From Candidatus Sodaliphilus limicaballi (lineage in GTDB: Bacteria; Bacteroidota; Bacteroidia; Bacteroidales; Muribaculaceae): 8,103 nucleotides of DNA. The first letter of the stretch is position 1. The number at the start of each line of letters is the position of its first letter. Position numbers and translations under genes: made by a program. Below, piece after piece: positions 1 to 6,318 of the stretch. The notes beneath the pieces were generated by a model that had not been told where the DNA came from, made no database searches, and was given only the letters and a program-made list of their open reading frames with translations. The stretch is taken from assembly GCA_018065815.1 (NCBI GenBank), contig JAGHSP010000205.1:1-8103 (forward strand), given 5' to 3'.

Positions 1-59
1 CATAGTAACTTTGTGCTGATTATACAACCGAACCCGAAGTTCGCAGAGTTGAAGCTGCG

Positions 60-90
60 TTGTGAATTGCTTTCAAATTTTGTACCTTTG
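60..90 (+). promoter_or_regulatory. Promoter embedded in CRISPR repeat (first intact copy)
   Basis: Within the repeat, TTG at 60-62 is followed after exactly 20 nt by TAccTTTG at 83-90. This matches the Bacteroidetes vegetative promoter (TTG at -33, TAnnTTTG at -7). Transcription would start about 5-8 nt downstream, near 95-98, in the last bases of the repeat, and run into the spacer at 106-135. Promoters inside repeats are known in Neisseria type II-C arrays; their presence here is inferred from sequence only. Confidence 0.7.
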
Positions 91-136
91 TGCTGATTAT
101 ACAACTCAACTTGGCGGTGTATCTGCTAAACTTAAG

Positions 137-167
137 TTGTGAATTGCTTTCAAATTTTGTACCTTTG
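137..167 (+). promoter_or_regulatory. Promoter embedded in CRISPR repeat (last copy)
   Basis: The same arrangement is found in the last repeat: TTG at 137-139, 20-nt spacing, TAccTTTG at 160-167. As this repeat is followed by no further repeat, a transcript started here would run through the AT-rich flank to the terminator at 265-302, giving a short non-guide RNA. The diverged repeat at the left edge keeps the same -7 form (TAacTTTG, 6-13) although nearby bases have changed. Confidence 0.65.
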
Positions 168-182
168 TGCTGATTATACAAC

Positions 183-264
183 TCAATGTTTGTATTTGCT
201 TAAAATTCAGCTAATTACAAAGATTATTAGAATTCAAAATGTGTAATCAAAAACAAGAATCTTA
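183..264. other. AT-rich flank between last CRISPR repeat and terminator
   Basis: A strongly AT-rich, non-coding stretch of 82 nt follows the last repeat on the crRNA strand. It is the array edge nearest cas1-cas2. Because the repeats at this edge are intact while the leftmost visible repeat is diverged, it is a candidate for the adaptation (leader-like) side where Cas1-Cas2 would insert new spacers. That function is inference; no motif proves it. Confidence 0.4.
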
Positions 265-302
265 CAAGAATCCTTCCAGTTCGGAAAGGATTCTTGTTTT
301 TT
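249..302. terminator. Two-way terminator between CRISPR array and cas2
   Basis: On the + strand, an 11-bp stem (265-275 with 286-296, loop 276-285) is followed directly by six T (297-302), a strong intrinsic terminator for array transcripts. The T-run overlaps the cas2 stop codon (301-303, minus strand). On the minus strand the right arm can instead pair with a second copy of the left arm: 254-261 repeats the sequence of 265-272, and its pairing with 289-296 is followed on the minus strand by five T (253-249). The same right arm could thus stop transcription in both directions through alternative partners. Confidence 0.8.
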
Positions 303-636
303 AGAACAGTTCCAGTTGCTGGCCTCCATACTCTGGCGCTTTCTCTTTTTTTCCGAAAAACAACTCCATTGTGCCAAATTGTTTGTCGGTAACACACAAT
401 ATTCCTACCTTTCCTGATGAGGGGAGGTAATTTTTAACTCTTTTTATATGTACCTGCGCATTCTCGGCACTGGCGCAGTGACGGATGTAAATTGAGAACT
501 GAAACATCGTGAATCCATCAGCCATTATATCCTTGCGAAACTTTGCCGCAATCTTGCGTTCCTGCTTAGTTTCCGTTGGCAAGTCAAAGAATACCATTAC
601 CCACATAACACGATATTCACTGAAGCGGTCGGCCAT
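301..636 (-). CDS. cas2: CRISPR-associated endonuclease Cas2
   Basis: Cas2 forms a dimer that bridges two Cas1 dimers in the spacer-integration complex. The protein is 111 aa from the ATG at 636-634, a normal Cas2 length. The N-terminal strand VMVFFDLPT carries the conserved aspartate (D18) of the ferredoxin-like fold, followed by the helix TKQERKIAAKFRKDI, the strand FTMFQFSIYIR (about 42-52), and a C-terminal GGQQLELF tail of the kind seen in type II-C Cas2. The frame is open further upstream to an ATG at 717, but that would overlap the cas1 3' end by 74 nt and place 27 untypical residues before the fold, so the 636 start is chosen. It lies 7 nt after the cas1 stop and is the last gene of the operon. 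Confidence 0.95.
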   Translation of the reverse strand: MADRFSEYRVMWVMVFFDLPTETKQERKIAAKFRKDIMADGFTMFQFSIYIRHCASAENAQVHIKRVKNYLPSSGKVGILCVTDKQFGTMELFFGKKEKAPEYGGQQLELF

Positions 637-643
637 ATTTAAT

Positions 644-1579
644 TTACAATATAGGATATACGAGTTTTCTCGCTTCACCGGCATAACACTTACGCAACGA
701 AGCGGTTGTTGTCTCAACCGCCACCATGAGTGGGCTCCGTCGACCTGCTATATTTACTTCAATCGTGGGCATCGAGAGCAGTTCACGTTTCACATCAGTA
801 GACAATTCGTCAAGCGTTCCATGCTGAGTAACAAGGCGTTTGACCAGGACATCGACAAAGGGCCGATAAGGTTCCATTATGTCATCGGCAAGGCAATAGG
901 CATTGTATCGGTTGTGATGATGAATACCCAACGTTGGCAGTAAACCTGCACCTACAAGACTACGCGCCACTATTGCTCGAACAATAGCATAACCATAGTT
1001 GAGCAGGTTGTTAGGCTCATCACCTTCACGGTGGCGCACAAAACCAGGGAACTCGGGAAAGAAATTTCGCCAGTAGTAGGCGGCAGCACGTCCTTCCAAG
1101 TTATCGTTGTCACCACTACGCACCTGCGATACCCAGGCATGCATGTTGCCAGTTTCGACCCCAGGCACAGATTGCTCTAGTGCCGCAACTTGGTTGGCAA
1201 TCTTGGCTTGAATGGTTTGTTGCCACAACTGTTTTTTTAGCGGAACGGAACAATCAAGTTGGTCCCTGAACCGTTCACTCTGGAGCGAATGTCCATCAAG
1301 CGGGAGAAATAGCCCAGTGGGCATGTGGGTTGAGTCACAGGAAATCACAGCACAGTTGTTGTCCATGAGTCGCTCTAGGAGTCCCTGAGTAATGGTGATG
1401 CGTCTATTATCAAGAATTACCACTCCTAGGTCCTCGATAGGAAACGTGCGTTCTGCCTCGCGCTTGAACTTGTCGCTCACCGCACTGCTAGTCTCAACTT
1501 CGGGTAATCGAAGCACTAGCTGTGAGTTGCGCAGGCTCAAGTAGGCGGGGTTGCCAAAGTATAACGTGCGCTTTATCAT
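644..1579 (-). CDS. cas1: CRISPR-associated integrase Cas1 (type II)
   Basis: Cas1 is the metal-dependent integrase that inserts new spacers at the array. The 311 aa length is normal for type II Cas1. After an N-terminal beta domain (start MIKRTLYFGNPAYLSL) comes the all-alpha catalytic domain with the expected metal ligands: E162 in LEGRAAAYYWRNFFP, a histidine in GIHHHNRYN (H220 or a neighbour), and D232/D233 with E235 in LADDIMEPYRP. The ATG at 1579-1577 is one nucleotide after the cas9 stop, so cas9 and cas1 are almost certainly co-transcribed and translationally coupled. GC content sampled over 1081-1320 is about 52%, much higher than in the adjoining 3' end of cas9. The frame is intact with all catalytic residues, so adaptation is likely functional. 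Confidence 0.97.
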   Translation of the reverse strand: MIKRTLYFGNPAYLSLRNSQLVLRLPEVETSSAVSDKFKREAERTFPIEDLGVVILDNRRITITQGLLERLMDNNCAVISCDSTHMPTGLFLPLDGHSLQSERFRDQLDCSVPLKKQLWQQTIQAKIANQVAALEQSVPGVETGNMHAWVSQVRSGDNDNLEGRAAAYYWRNFFPEFPGFVRHREGDEPNNLLNYGYAIVRAIVARSLVGAGLLPTLGIHHHNRYNAYCLADDIMEPYRPFVDVLVKRLVTQHGTLDELSTDVKRELLSMPTIEVNIAGRRSPLMVAVETTTASLRKCYAGEARKLVYPIL

Positions 1580-1580
1580 C

Positions 1581-2585
1581 CTAGTACTCTCCTACTGCTA
1601 CAATTTTACCGATATGATTTATCCTTACCTTTACTATACCCTTAAGACCATTAGTTGAGCGAATGTTTACGTATGTAACATTTTGCAATTCCTTAGGATA
1701 AATAGTACGAGTATCAAGGTGATGCCTAAACATATAATTCTTTGATGACATCTTTTGTACACGAAAAAGATGTTTACTAATCTCTTGATACTTACTTTCG
1801 TCTAGTAAATCAATTTCCTCAGGGAAAAATCCGTTATCTGGATCTGGCAAAACAAAATATTCATTTTTCTTCATTGTGAACAAGAACCGCCACCCAGATG
1901 ATGAATTATAGTTCTTATCTACTAAGTAATTATCATCTATATAATTCCTTGTAGACTCCAAGATAGAAACAACATGTTCCTGCAAGTTACCGCTAACGTC
2001 TTCAAAAATTGCAATATGATGATTACCATCAGGCTTAACTACATCACAATTTAATCTGTGACCATTCTCATCAAGTATGAAATTGCCATCTTTATCACGT
2101 TTCTTGTGAATTGGAACAATCGCCACCGCCTCAAATACTTTAACTTTGCAAATTTTTAATCCTTGCTCTTTATTGAACCAAATCGGGTTTTCTTCTAGGT
2201 TTATGAATGCTTTTTCTTTGTCACCTCCAAATTCCTTGATACGCTTTTCCAATATTTCACGAACATGAGCATCCATGACATTTTTAACATCTAAACTAGG
2301 GGACACCATTTTTCTTGATGTAGTAAAATTCTCTAAATATGAGATTTTAACAATTGGAGGCACACAAACGGTGTGAGCATTATTTAACCAGATAGGATTA
2401 TCTATTAATGAATTCTGTTTAGTAAATGCTTTTTTGGGATCCCCATCAAATTGATTTAGTCGGGCTAAAAGAGCCTTACGATAGTCTTTTCTAGCAACGA
2501 CCATAATCAGCTCTTTTGACAAAGAACCATTAACCTTAACATTTCTAGTAACATATCGTTTTTTAACACCATAATATGTTTCATT
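1581..2585. other. AT-rich island covering the cas9 3' end
   Basis: Hand counts give 320 G+C in 960 nt (33%) for 1621-2580, against 468 in 960 (49%) for 2581-3540 and about 52% for 1081-1320 in cas1. The change is abrupt on both sides: at about 2585, just after the codons for a conserved Cas9 motif, and at the cas9/cas1 junction. The island equals the wedge and PAM-interacting part of Cas9. Replacement by recombination is the favoured reading. Confidence 0.7.
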
Positions 2586-5500
2586 ATGCAACTGATTGCG
2601 TGGAGTGAGCGTTGCTTGCTTTGCTGACACACCTTTGGCTCGGTTCACCGAGCGAGTTACGACCTTGTTCTTCGCCTTGATAGAAATAAGTATTTCCTCC
2701 ATGTGCTTCTTGGTGAGCGTGCGCAGTTCATCCTTTGGTATGGGCGGTATAAACTTGTGGTCTTTCATGAGTTTATTGCAGAGAGCATACATGTTGCTCG
2801 ACGCATTGCCATTCTCGTCACGAGCATTTACTGTATTAAGATACTGGATATGCTCGATGCGAGTAAAGGCCACAGCAAGTGCATCCATAGCATGATGTCG
2901 ATGGTCATTGCGCTTGGTCCAGTCTTTGATGCGCCGCACCTCGTGACCATCGCGATTGCGATAGGTCTCGGTGAGTCCCAACTTGTCATATTTGTCCCAG
3001 TTGAGCTCTTTCATCACATCCACCAGTCCCCAGTCTTCACGCAAGACATCGGTGACGGTACCTGTTGTGGGTACAACAACACGCGTCACAGCCAAGAGCA
3101 TCTCGCGCGCCTTACTTGAGATGTAGCGTGTATCGTTGAGGTCACGATTGAGAAAGCCCTCGTCAAGTTTATCGCCTTTAGCAAGCAATTTCTTGCACTT
3201 GGCGCGAGCATTTGTGCCAAATAGTTCTTTGACTCTGCGTTCATACTCGGCGGCACCTTCTTCACCTTTGATCTTGAGAACATAGTCATAGGCAGTCATC
3301 GCTCCCTTGTCAATATTAGCCTGACGGCTTTCAAGCGTCTTGTTAGAATAAGAGTCGTCATAAAGGACTGCTTGCGGGATGATGTGCTCGATGTCGAAGT
3401 CGCGGCTGAAGAGTTTCTCTTTGCTGATGTAAGTACCAGTGTAGAGCGTCTTGTAGCCGTTGCCTTTTAGTTCTTCATACAGACGGTAACGCAAGATGTC
3501 ATTGCGGCTGGGGTGAGCAATGCCAAACTCTGACATGAGTATTTCCATGATTTTCTCGTTCTCACGAGTGCGGTCACGCAGTGACTTTGTCGCATTCTCA
3601 CGCTCCTTGGCACTCTGCTTGAGGTCGCGTGCCATCTCCACATGTATTTCGTCAAATCGCTTCACGCCATTCTCGTCCTCCTTGCCATAGGCTTGCATGC
3701 AAGCATTGACCACATGAATCATCTGGTTGAGGATTTTCTCTACCACAGGATTGCACAGGCTGTTCTTTGCGAGTACGTCAAGCTGCGGGAGCAACTCCCT
3801 AGCAGCGTTTTCCTCGCTAGTGAGCGACTGTCGCGAGTGATTATAACCAGCGAGGGCACAGGCATCGCTGTATTTGTTGCCAGCAACGAGGTGCGGCAAG
3901 ATGCGGTCGATAGCCTTAGAACTGAGTGAACCGTAGTCGTCGGCAAAGGTGATGTCAGCCAGCACCGCAGCATACTCGACATCCAGGCCAGTCATGTCAG
4001 CAATATGCTTAATGAGTTTCTCATTACCAGTAGAAGATTTATCGTCCTCATAGGAGTAGATGAGATGCCACAGTTTGAACAATGGGTCGAGAGTATATTC
4101 ACCCTGCCGGTAATTGAATTGCAAGAACTCCGGTTGAGTCACAAGCTCGTCAAAGACTTGTGTCAAAATGGTCATTTTCTGCTGATAAGTCAACTTATCG
4201 AACTTGTCAACGTCATGGCCGCTATACTCAACTATTGTTGTGAATGCCTTAGCAAATTGGGCCATTGTGGTATTACCTTGCACTGCGTCATAGTTGAGGT
4301 CATAATTCTTGCCCTTGTAACCAAGACGCTTGAGAATATCATTCTTCTTCAGTTCTGTAACCAAGGTCAACTCGTCGTGCAATAGTTGACGCTGAGCATC
4401 ATCGAGCGGGGCACTCAATCCTGTTGCAGTGTCACGCACCTCGATGTTGTTGATAACTTGCCACACTTTGAACTCTTGGAACAACGGAGAGGACTTGGGG
4501 CACACGCGAGGTCCGGTCATCACCTTGCGTTGCTTGCCACCTTCCTCGATAGTAATTTCTCGGCCCTCAAACTCACAGAACGAAATCATCCCTTTCTTTG
4601 ACTTGAGTTTGCGTTGGTAGAAAATCACGACATCACGAATCTCGGCCTTAAGTTTCGGAGTAAGTTCGGGGTGGAATTGTTCCTGAGTTTCCCATATCGT
4701 GTTAAACTCGCGCAAATAATCCTGACGATAGTAAACACGGTCTTTAATGCGGTAATGCGGGTCACGGTCAATCTGTTCCAGCAAGTATTCACCCACAGTC
4801 ATATTCCTGAGAACCAACTCCTTGCTATGGTCACCTATAGCACCAAGGTAACCGCTACTTGAATTTATATCGCTAGCGATACTGCTCAGCACACATGCCA
4901 CTTGGTCGATGGGTAATTGCTGCGACAGAGCCTCGGCACGCCAGCGGTACTTGATTCTATTACGTTCCTGTTTTTTCCCTTTGACATCAGCAGCAACGAT
5001 ACCATGTTTAGCATATATATTGCCCACATCCCGACTTCCTCGCCCACTAAGTTGCTCCTTCAACTCTTGCGTGAGTATTTCGGGATAAAACTCTTGCTGC
5101 TTCGACCATATCAAGTCATACTCGGCTTGCAAGTCAGACCGATAGAAACTAGGAATGTAGTTCTTATTGCCTAATAATATATTATGGGTATATTGCCCTG
5201 GGGTTAGTCCGTCATCATATAGTTTGCGAGCAATAGCCATGCCGTCAATGAGCTGTCCCTCGTCCTGATTTTTGACTTTGCGATTACTTTTATAACCTCG
5301 TTTCTTGTTAATCATGAGTAGCACACGGGCAAACTCTGTGAGCGAGATTTCTTCTCTGGCTGCTTTTGCACGCAATCTCAATGTTTGAAATGTAGAGAAA
5401 TTACCACTCTCTGACAAAATTGTGTCATCATTGATGAAGTGCTCACGCTTGAGAATGGAAATGAGGTTGTCACGACGTAGTTTGTAGCGCTGAAGGTTGC

Positions 5501-5705
5501 GGCGCATACCACGCTTCAGTGTACGCACAGCAGTGGTGGTTATACTTTTGCCTTTCTCGAAATTGTCTTTCTCGTCTACGGTCAGTGGGTTGACACGCAC
5601 ACCCATTTTTAAAATAGATGATGCTTCTAGTGCATTCTCTGCTTGGTCGATTACTGCCCAACCGATACTGGTGGTTCCCAGGTCTAATCCAAATACGCGT
5701 TTCAT
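1581..5705 (-). CDS. cas9: Type II-C CRISPR RNA-guided endonuclease Cas9 (large Bacteroidota form)
   Basis: Cas9 cuts both strands of DNA matching a crRNA, guided by crRNA:tracrRNA. The frame is intact at 1374 aa, long for II-C (often 1000-1100) but usual for Bacteroidota members. Domains in order: RuvC-I with D8 in VFGLDLGTTSIGW; arginine-rich bridge helix about 60-88; REC lobe to about 670; RuvC-II with E690 in IHVEMARDLK; HNH about 745-860 with E773, H774 (DFDIEHIIPQ) and N797; RuvC-III with H938 and D941 (HHAMDALAVAF); conserved LTPRNQLHNETYYG at 1033-1046; then wedge and PAM-interacting region to the end. All nuclease residues are present, so it should be active. The region encoding about residues 1040-1374 is about 33% GC against about 49% just before it, suggesting a different origin. 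Residues 1075-1110 and 1147-1180 are related, ending NPIWLN and NPIWFN. It is the first gene of the cas9-cas1-cas2 operon. The PAM cannot be read from sequence. Confidence 0.98.
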   Translation of the reverse strand: MKRVFGLDLGTTSIGWAVIDQAENALEASSILKMGVRVNPLTVDEKDNFEKGKSITTTAVRTLKRGMRRNLQRYKLRRDNLISILKREHFINDDTILSESGNFSTFQTLRLRAKAAREEISLTEFARVLLMINKKRGYKSNRKVKNQDEGQLIDGMAIARKLYDDGLTPGQYTHNILLGNKNYIPSFYRSDLQAEYDLIWSKQQEFYPEILTQELKEQLSGRGSRDVGNIYAKHGIVAADVKGKKQERNRIKYRWRAEALSQQLPIDQVACVLSSIASDINSSSGYLGAIGDHSKELVLRNMTVGEYLLEQIDRDPHYRIKDRVYYRQDYLREFNTIWETQEQFHPELTPKLKAEIRDVVIFYQRKLKSKKGMISFCEFEGREITIEEGGKQRKVMTGPRVCPKSSPLFQEFKVWQVINNIEVRDTATGLSAPLDDAQRQLLHDELTLVTELKKNDILKRLGYKGKNYDLNYDAVQGNTTMAQFAKAFTTIVEYSGHDVDKFDKLTYQQKMTILTQVFDELVTQPEFLQFNYRQGEYTLDPLFKLWHLIYSYEDDKSSTGNEKLIKHIADMTGLDVEYAAVLADITFADDYGSLSSKAIDRILPHLVAGNKYSDACALAGYNHSRQSLTSEENAARELLPQLDVLAKNSLCNPVVEKILNQMIHVVNACMQAYGKEDENGVKRFDEIHVEMARDLKQSAKERENATKSLRDRTRENEKIMEILMSEFGIAHPSRNDILRYRLYEELKGNGYKTLYTGTYISKEKLFSRDFDIEHIIPQAVLYDDSYSNKTLESRQANIDKGAMTAYDYVLKIKGEEGAAEYERRVKELFGTNARAKCKKLLAKGDKLDEGFLNRDLNDTRYISSKAREMLLAVTRVVVPTTGTVTDVLREDWGLVDVMKELNWDKYDKLGLTETYRNRDGHEVRRIKDWTKRNDHRHHAMDALAVAFTRIEHIQYLNTVNARDENGNASSNMYALCNKLMKDHKFIPPIPKDELRTLTKKHMEEILISIKAKNKVVTRSVNRAKGVSAKQATLTPRNQLHNETYYGVKKRYVTRNVKVNGSLSKELIMVVARKDYRKALLARLNQFDGDPKKAFTKQNSLIDNPIWLNNAHTVCVPPIVKISYLENFTTSRKMVSPSLDVKNVMDAHVREILEKRIKEFGGDKEKAFINLEENPIWFNKEQGLKICKVKVFEAVAIVPIHKKRDKDGNFILDENGHRLNCDVVKPDGNHHIAIFEDVSGNLQEHVVSILESTRNYIDDNYLVDKNYNSSSGWRFLFTMKKNEYFVLPDPDNGFFPEEIDLLDESKYQEISKHLFRVQKMSSKNYMFRHHLDTRTIYPKELQNVTYVNIRSTNGLKGIVKVRINHIGKIVAVGEY

Positions 5706-5733
5706 AGTTTAAACTGATTAAGTGTTTTTGTTA

Positions 5734-5741
5734 CAAAAATA
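5734..5741 (-). promoter_or_regulatory. Putative cas operon promoter (-7 element)
   Basis: The minus strand reads TATTTTTG at 5741-5734, matching TAnnTTTG. A start near 5727-5729 would leave a leader of about 22-24 nt before the cas9 ATG. No good TTG is found 19-21 nt upstream, where an inverted repeat sits instead (5751-5766), so this promoter may be weak or need an activator. Confidence 0.5.
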
Positions 5742-5750
5742 GTAATATTT

Positions 5751-5766
5751 TCGCAAAAGAATGCGA
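5751..5766. repeat. Small inverted repeat in the cas9/tracrRNA divergent promoter
   Basis: TCGCA (5751-5755) and TGCGA (5762-5766) flank a 6-nt A-rich centre. The site reaches the expected -33 region of the cas9 promoter and lies about 15 nt upstream of the tracrRNA -33 element. It could be an operator, but a 5-bp arm can arise by chance. Confidence 0.3.
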
Positions 5767-5780
5767 TTTGTTCAAAAAAA

Positions 5781-5812
5781 TTTTGGTATTATAGAATTTA
5801 TCGTTATTTTTG
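5781..5812 (+). promoter_or_regulatory. tracrRNA promoter
   Basis: TTTTG at 5781-5785 is followed after 19 nt by TAttTTTG at 5805-5812, a full Bacteroidetes -33/-7 pair. The predicted start, about 5817-5820, falls at the first bases of the anti-repeat, as expected for a short II-C tracrRNA. Confidence 0.75.
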
Positions 5813-5816
5813 CAGT

Positions 5817-5893
5817 ACAAATTTGAAGCAATTCACAATAAGGATTATTCCGTTGTGAAAACATTAAAAGCGGGAATTTCTTCTCGCTTTTTT
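5817..5893 (+). ncRNA. tracrRNA of the type II-C system
   Basis: This RNA pairs with the crRNA repeat, allows its maturation, and is held by Cas9. The anti-repeat pairs with the array repeat over 24 bp: repeat bases 2-14 with 5826-5838, 16-22 with 5819-5825, and 24-27 with 5815-5818, leaving two single unpaired U (repeat 15 and 23). If the start is at 5817, the last two of these pairs would be lost. The anti-repeat is followed by a small GGA/TCC hairpin (5842-5851), a linker containing GTTGTGAAAAC (5852-5862), and a terminal hairpin with T-run. The total of about 77 nt is normal for II-C. It is transcribed away from cas9. The exact start is estimated from the promoter. The linker repeats the first 8 nt of the CRISPR repeat. 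Confidence 0.9.
5866..5893 (+). terminator. Intrinsic terminator of the tracrRNA
   Basis: Positions 5866-5876 pair with 5881-5891 (11 bp with one G-U, loop TTTC), and six T run from 5888 to 5893. It doubles as the last tracrRNA stem. Confidence 0.85.
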
Positions 5894-6034
5894 CGTTTTC
5901 AATTTTACACATAACGCAAAACATTTCTTTACCAAAAAACCATAAGGAAATAGGTAGATTTTGGTTTAAATCCGTAGCAAAGATGATAAAAAGCGGGGGT
6001 TTTGTAATATTTTTGACATTTTTTGCTCAAAATA
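5894..6034. other. AT-rich spacer without recognised gene
   Basis: No reading frame, convincing hairpin or promoter of the Bacteroidetes type is seen on either strand. It separates the tracrRNA terminator from the promoter of the first short-RNA element and may mark the edge of the CRISPR-Cas locus. Confidence 0.5.
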
Positions 6035-6066
6035 TTTGGTGGATATAAAAAAAGTGCTTACCTTTG
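6035..6066 (+). promoter_or_regulatory. Promoter of short-RNA element 1
   Basis: TTTG at 6035-6038, 20 nt, then TAccTTTG at 6059-6066: a near-ideal Bacteroidetes promoter. The start is predicted near 6071. Confidence 0.75.
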
Positions 6067-6149
6067 CATCGGTTTTCATGGTATTAGTTTTTTAAGGTAA
6101 TGAATTCCCAGGCGTCGAGATGACGGTTGCGTGTTTTCAAAAAATTTTG

Positions 6150-6186
6150 TTTAAGGTTTATGTTAATGGTATTAGAAGGTTAATTA
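6150..6186 (+). repeat. Conserved block, copy 1
   Basis: Positions 6150-6176 are identical to 8023-8049. After one extra A at 6177, 6178-6186 equals 8050-8058, so 36 of 37 positions agree. Both copies lie just upstream of a terminator hairpin. In element 1 the pieces ATGGTATTAG (6078-6087) and TTTAAGGT (6091-6098) also occur upstream in the opposite order. Confidence 0.9.
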
Positions 6187-6193
6187 GTTAAGC

Positions 6194-6227
6194 AATCCCC
6201 GACGTTGATGTCGAGGATTATTTTTTT
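6194..6227 (+). terminator. Terminator of short-RNA element 1
   Basis: Positions 6194-6203 pair with 6210-6219 (one internal C-A mismatch, 6-nt loop), followed by seven T at 6221-6227. Confidence 0.8.
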
Positions 6228-6302
6228 GTGCTTTATCATTCAGTTTTCTCTGCTCGTGAAAATTATTTCTAGTCATGTGATGGGATAATAAAGTAATTTC
6301 AT

Positions 6303-6310
6303 TAACTTTG
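6303..6310 (+). promoter_or_regulatory. Putative murI promoter (-7 element)
   Basis: TAacTTTG at 6303-6310 matches the -7 consensus. No TTG is seen at the -33 distance. The start would be near 6315-6318, leaving almost no leader before the ATG at 6319 but about 20 nt before an in-frame ATG at 6337. Confidence 0.5.
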
Positions 6311-6318
6311 CAGTTGTT

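Larger units (their letters stand above)
1..182 (+). CRISPR. Type II-C CRISPR array (right-hand end), 47-bp repeats
   Basis: Two identical 47-bp repeats lie at 59-105 and 136-182. A third, cut by the window edge, covers 1-28 and differs from the consensus at four of its 28 visible positions (1, 2, 4 and 8). Two 30-nt spacers are seen, at 29-58 and 106-135. The repeat starts GTTGTGAATTGC and ends TTATACAAC, so its outer ends are complementary (GTTGT/ACAAC). The strand is assigned as + because the tracrRNA anti-repeat at 5815-5838 is complementary to repeat bases 2-27, and in type II systems tracrRNA pairs with the 5' part of the repeat. Mature crRNAs would therefore be spacer followed by repeat 5' part. 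More units may lie left of the window. Repeat length of 47 and spacer length of 30 fit type II-C arrays of Bacteroidota. I could not identify the spacer targets. Confidence 0.97.
6071..6227 (+). ncRNA. Predicted short transcript, element 1 (unclassified)
   Basis: A promoter at 6035-6066 and a terminator ending at 6227 define a transcript of about 157 nt with no gene of normal size. It shares with element 2 (7958-8101) an almost identical block (6150-6186) directly before the terminator hairpin, while the 5' parts differ. The block contains a tiny frame (ATG at 6160, stop at 6181-6183, 7 codons rich in Leu, Met and Val), and a second, 5-codon frame starts at 6078. The transcript could be a small RNA or an attenuator leader. 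The murI gene downstream seems to have its own promoter, which favours a free RNA here. I do not recognise the family. Confidence 0.55.

Noticed and set aside
105..187. TCAA directly after both intact repeats, as if part of a longer repeat
   Set aside because: The unit after the left repeat begins CGAA instead, so four shared bases in two cases can be chance.
188..207. Possible further degenerate CRISPR repeat after the last repeat
   Set aside because: Shares a GTTTG...TTGCTT look with the repeat start, but would leave a 5-nt spacer, has no matching 3' half, and similarity is weak.
301..717. Longer Cas2 starting at the ATG at 717 (138 aa)
   Set aside because: It would overlap cas1 by 74 nt and add 27 residues before the conserved first strand; the ATG at 636 gives a typical 111-aa Cas2.
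509..943. Open frame of 144 codons on the + strand across the cas1/cas2 junction
   Set aside because: Antisense to two well-supported genes, no recognisable motif and no promoter in front.
5894..6034. Riboswitch, attachment site or small gene in the gap before element 1
   Set aside because: No supported fold, no direct repeat matching another site in the window, and no open frame of useful length.
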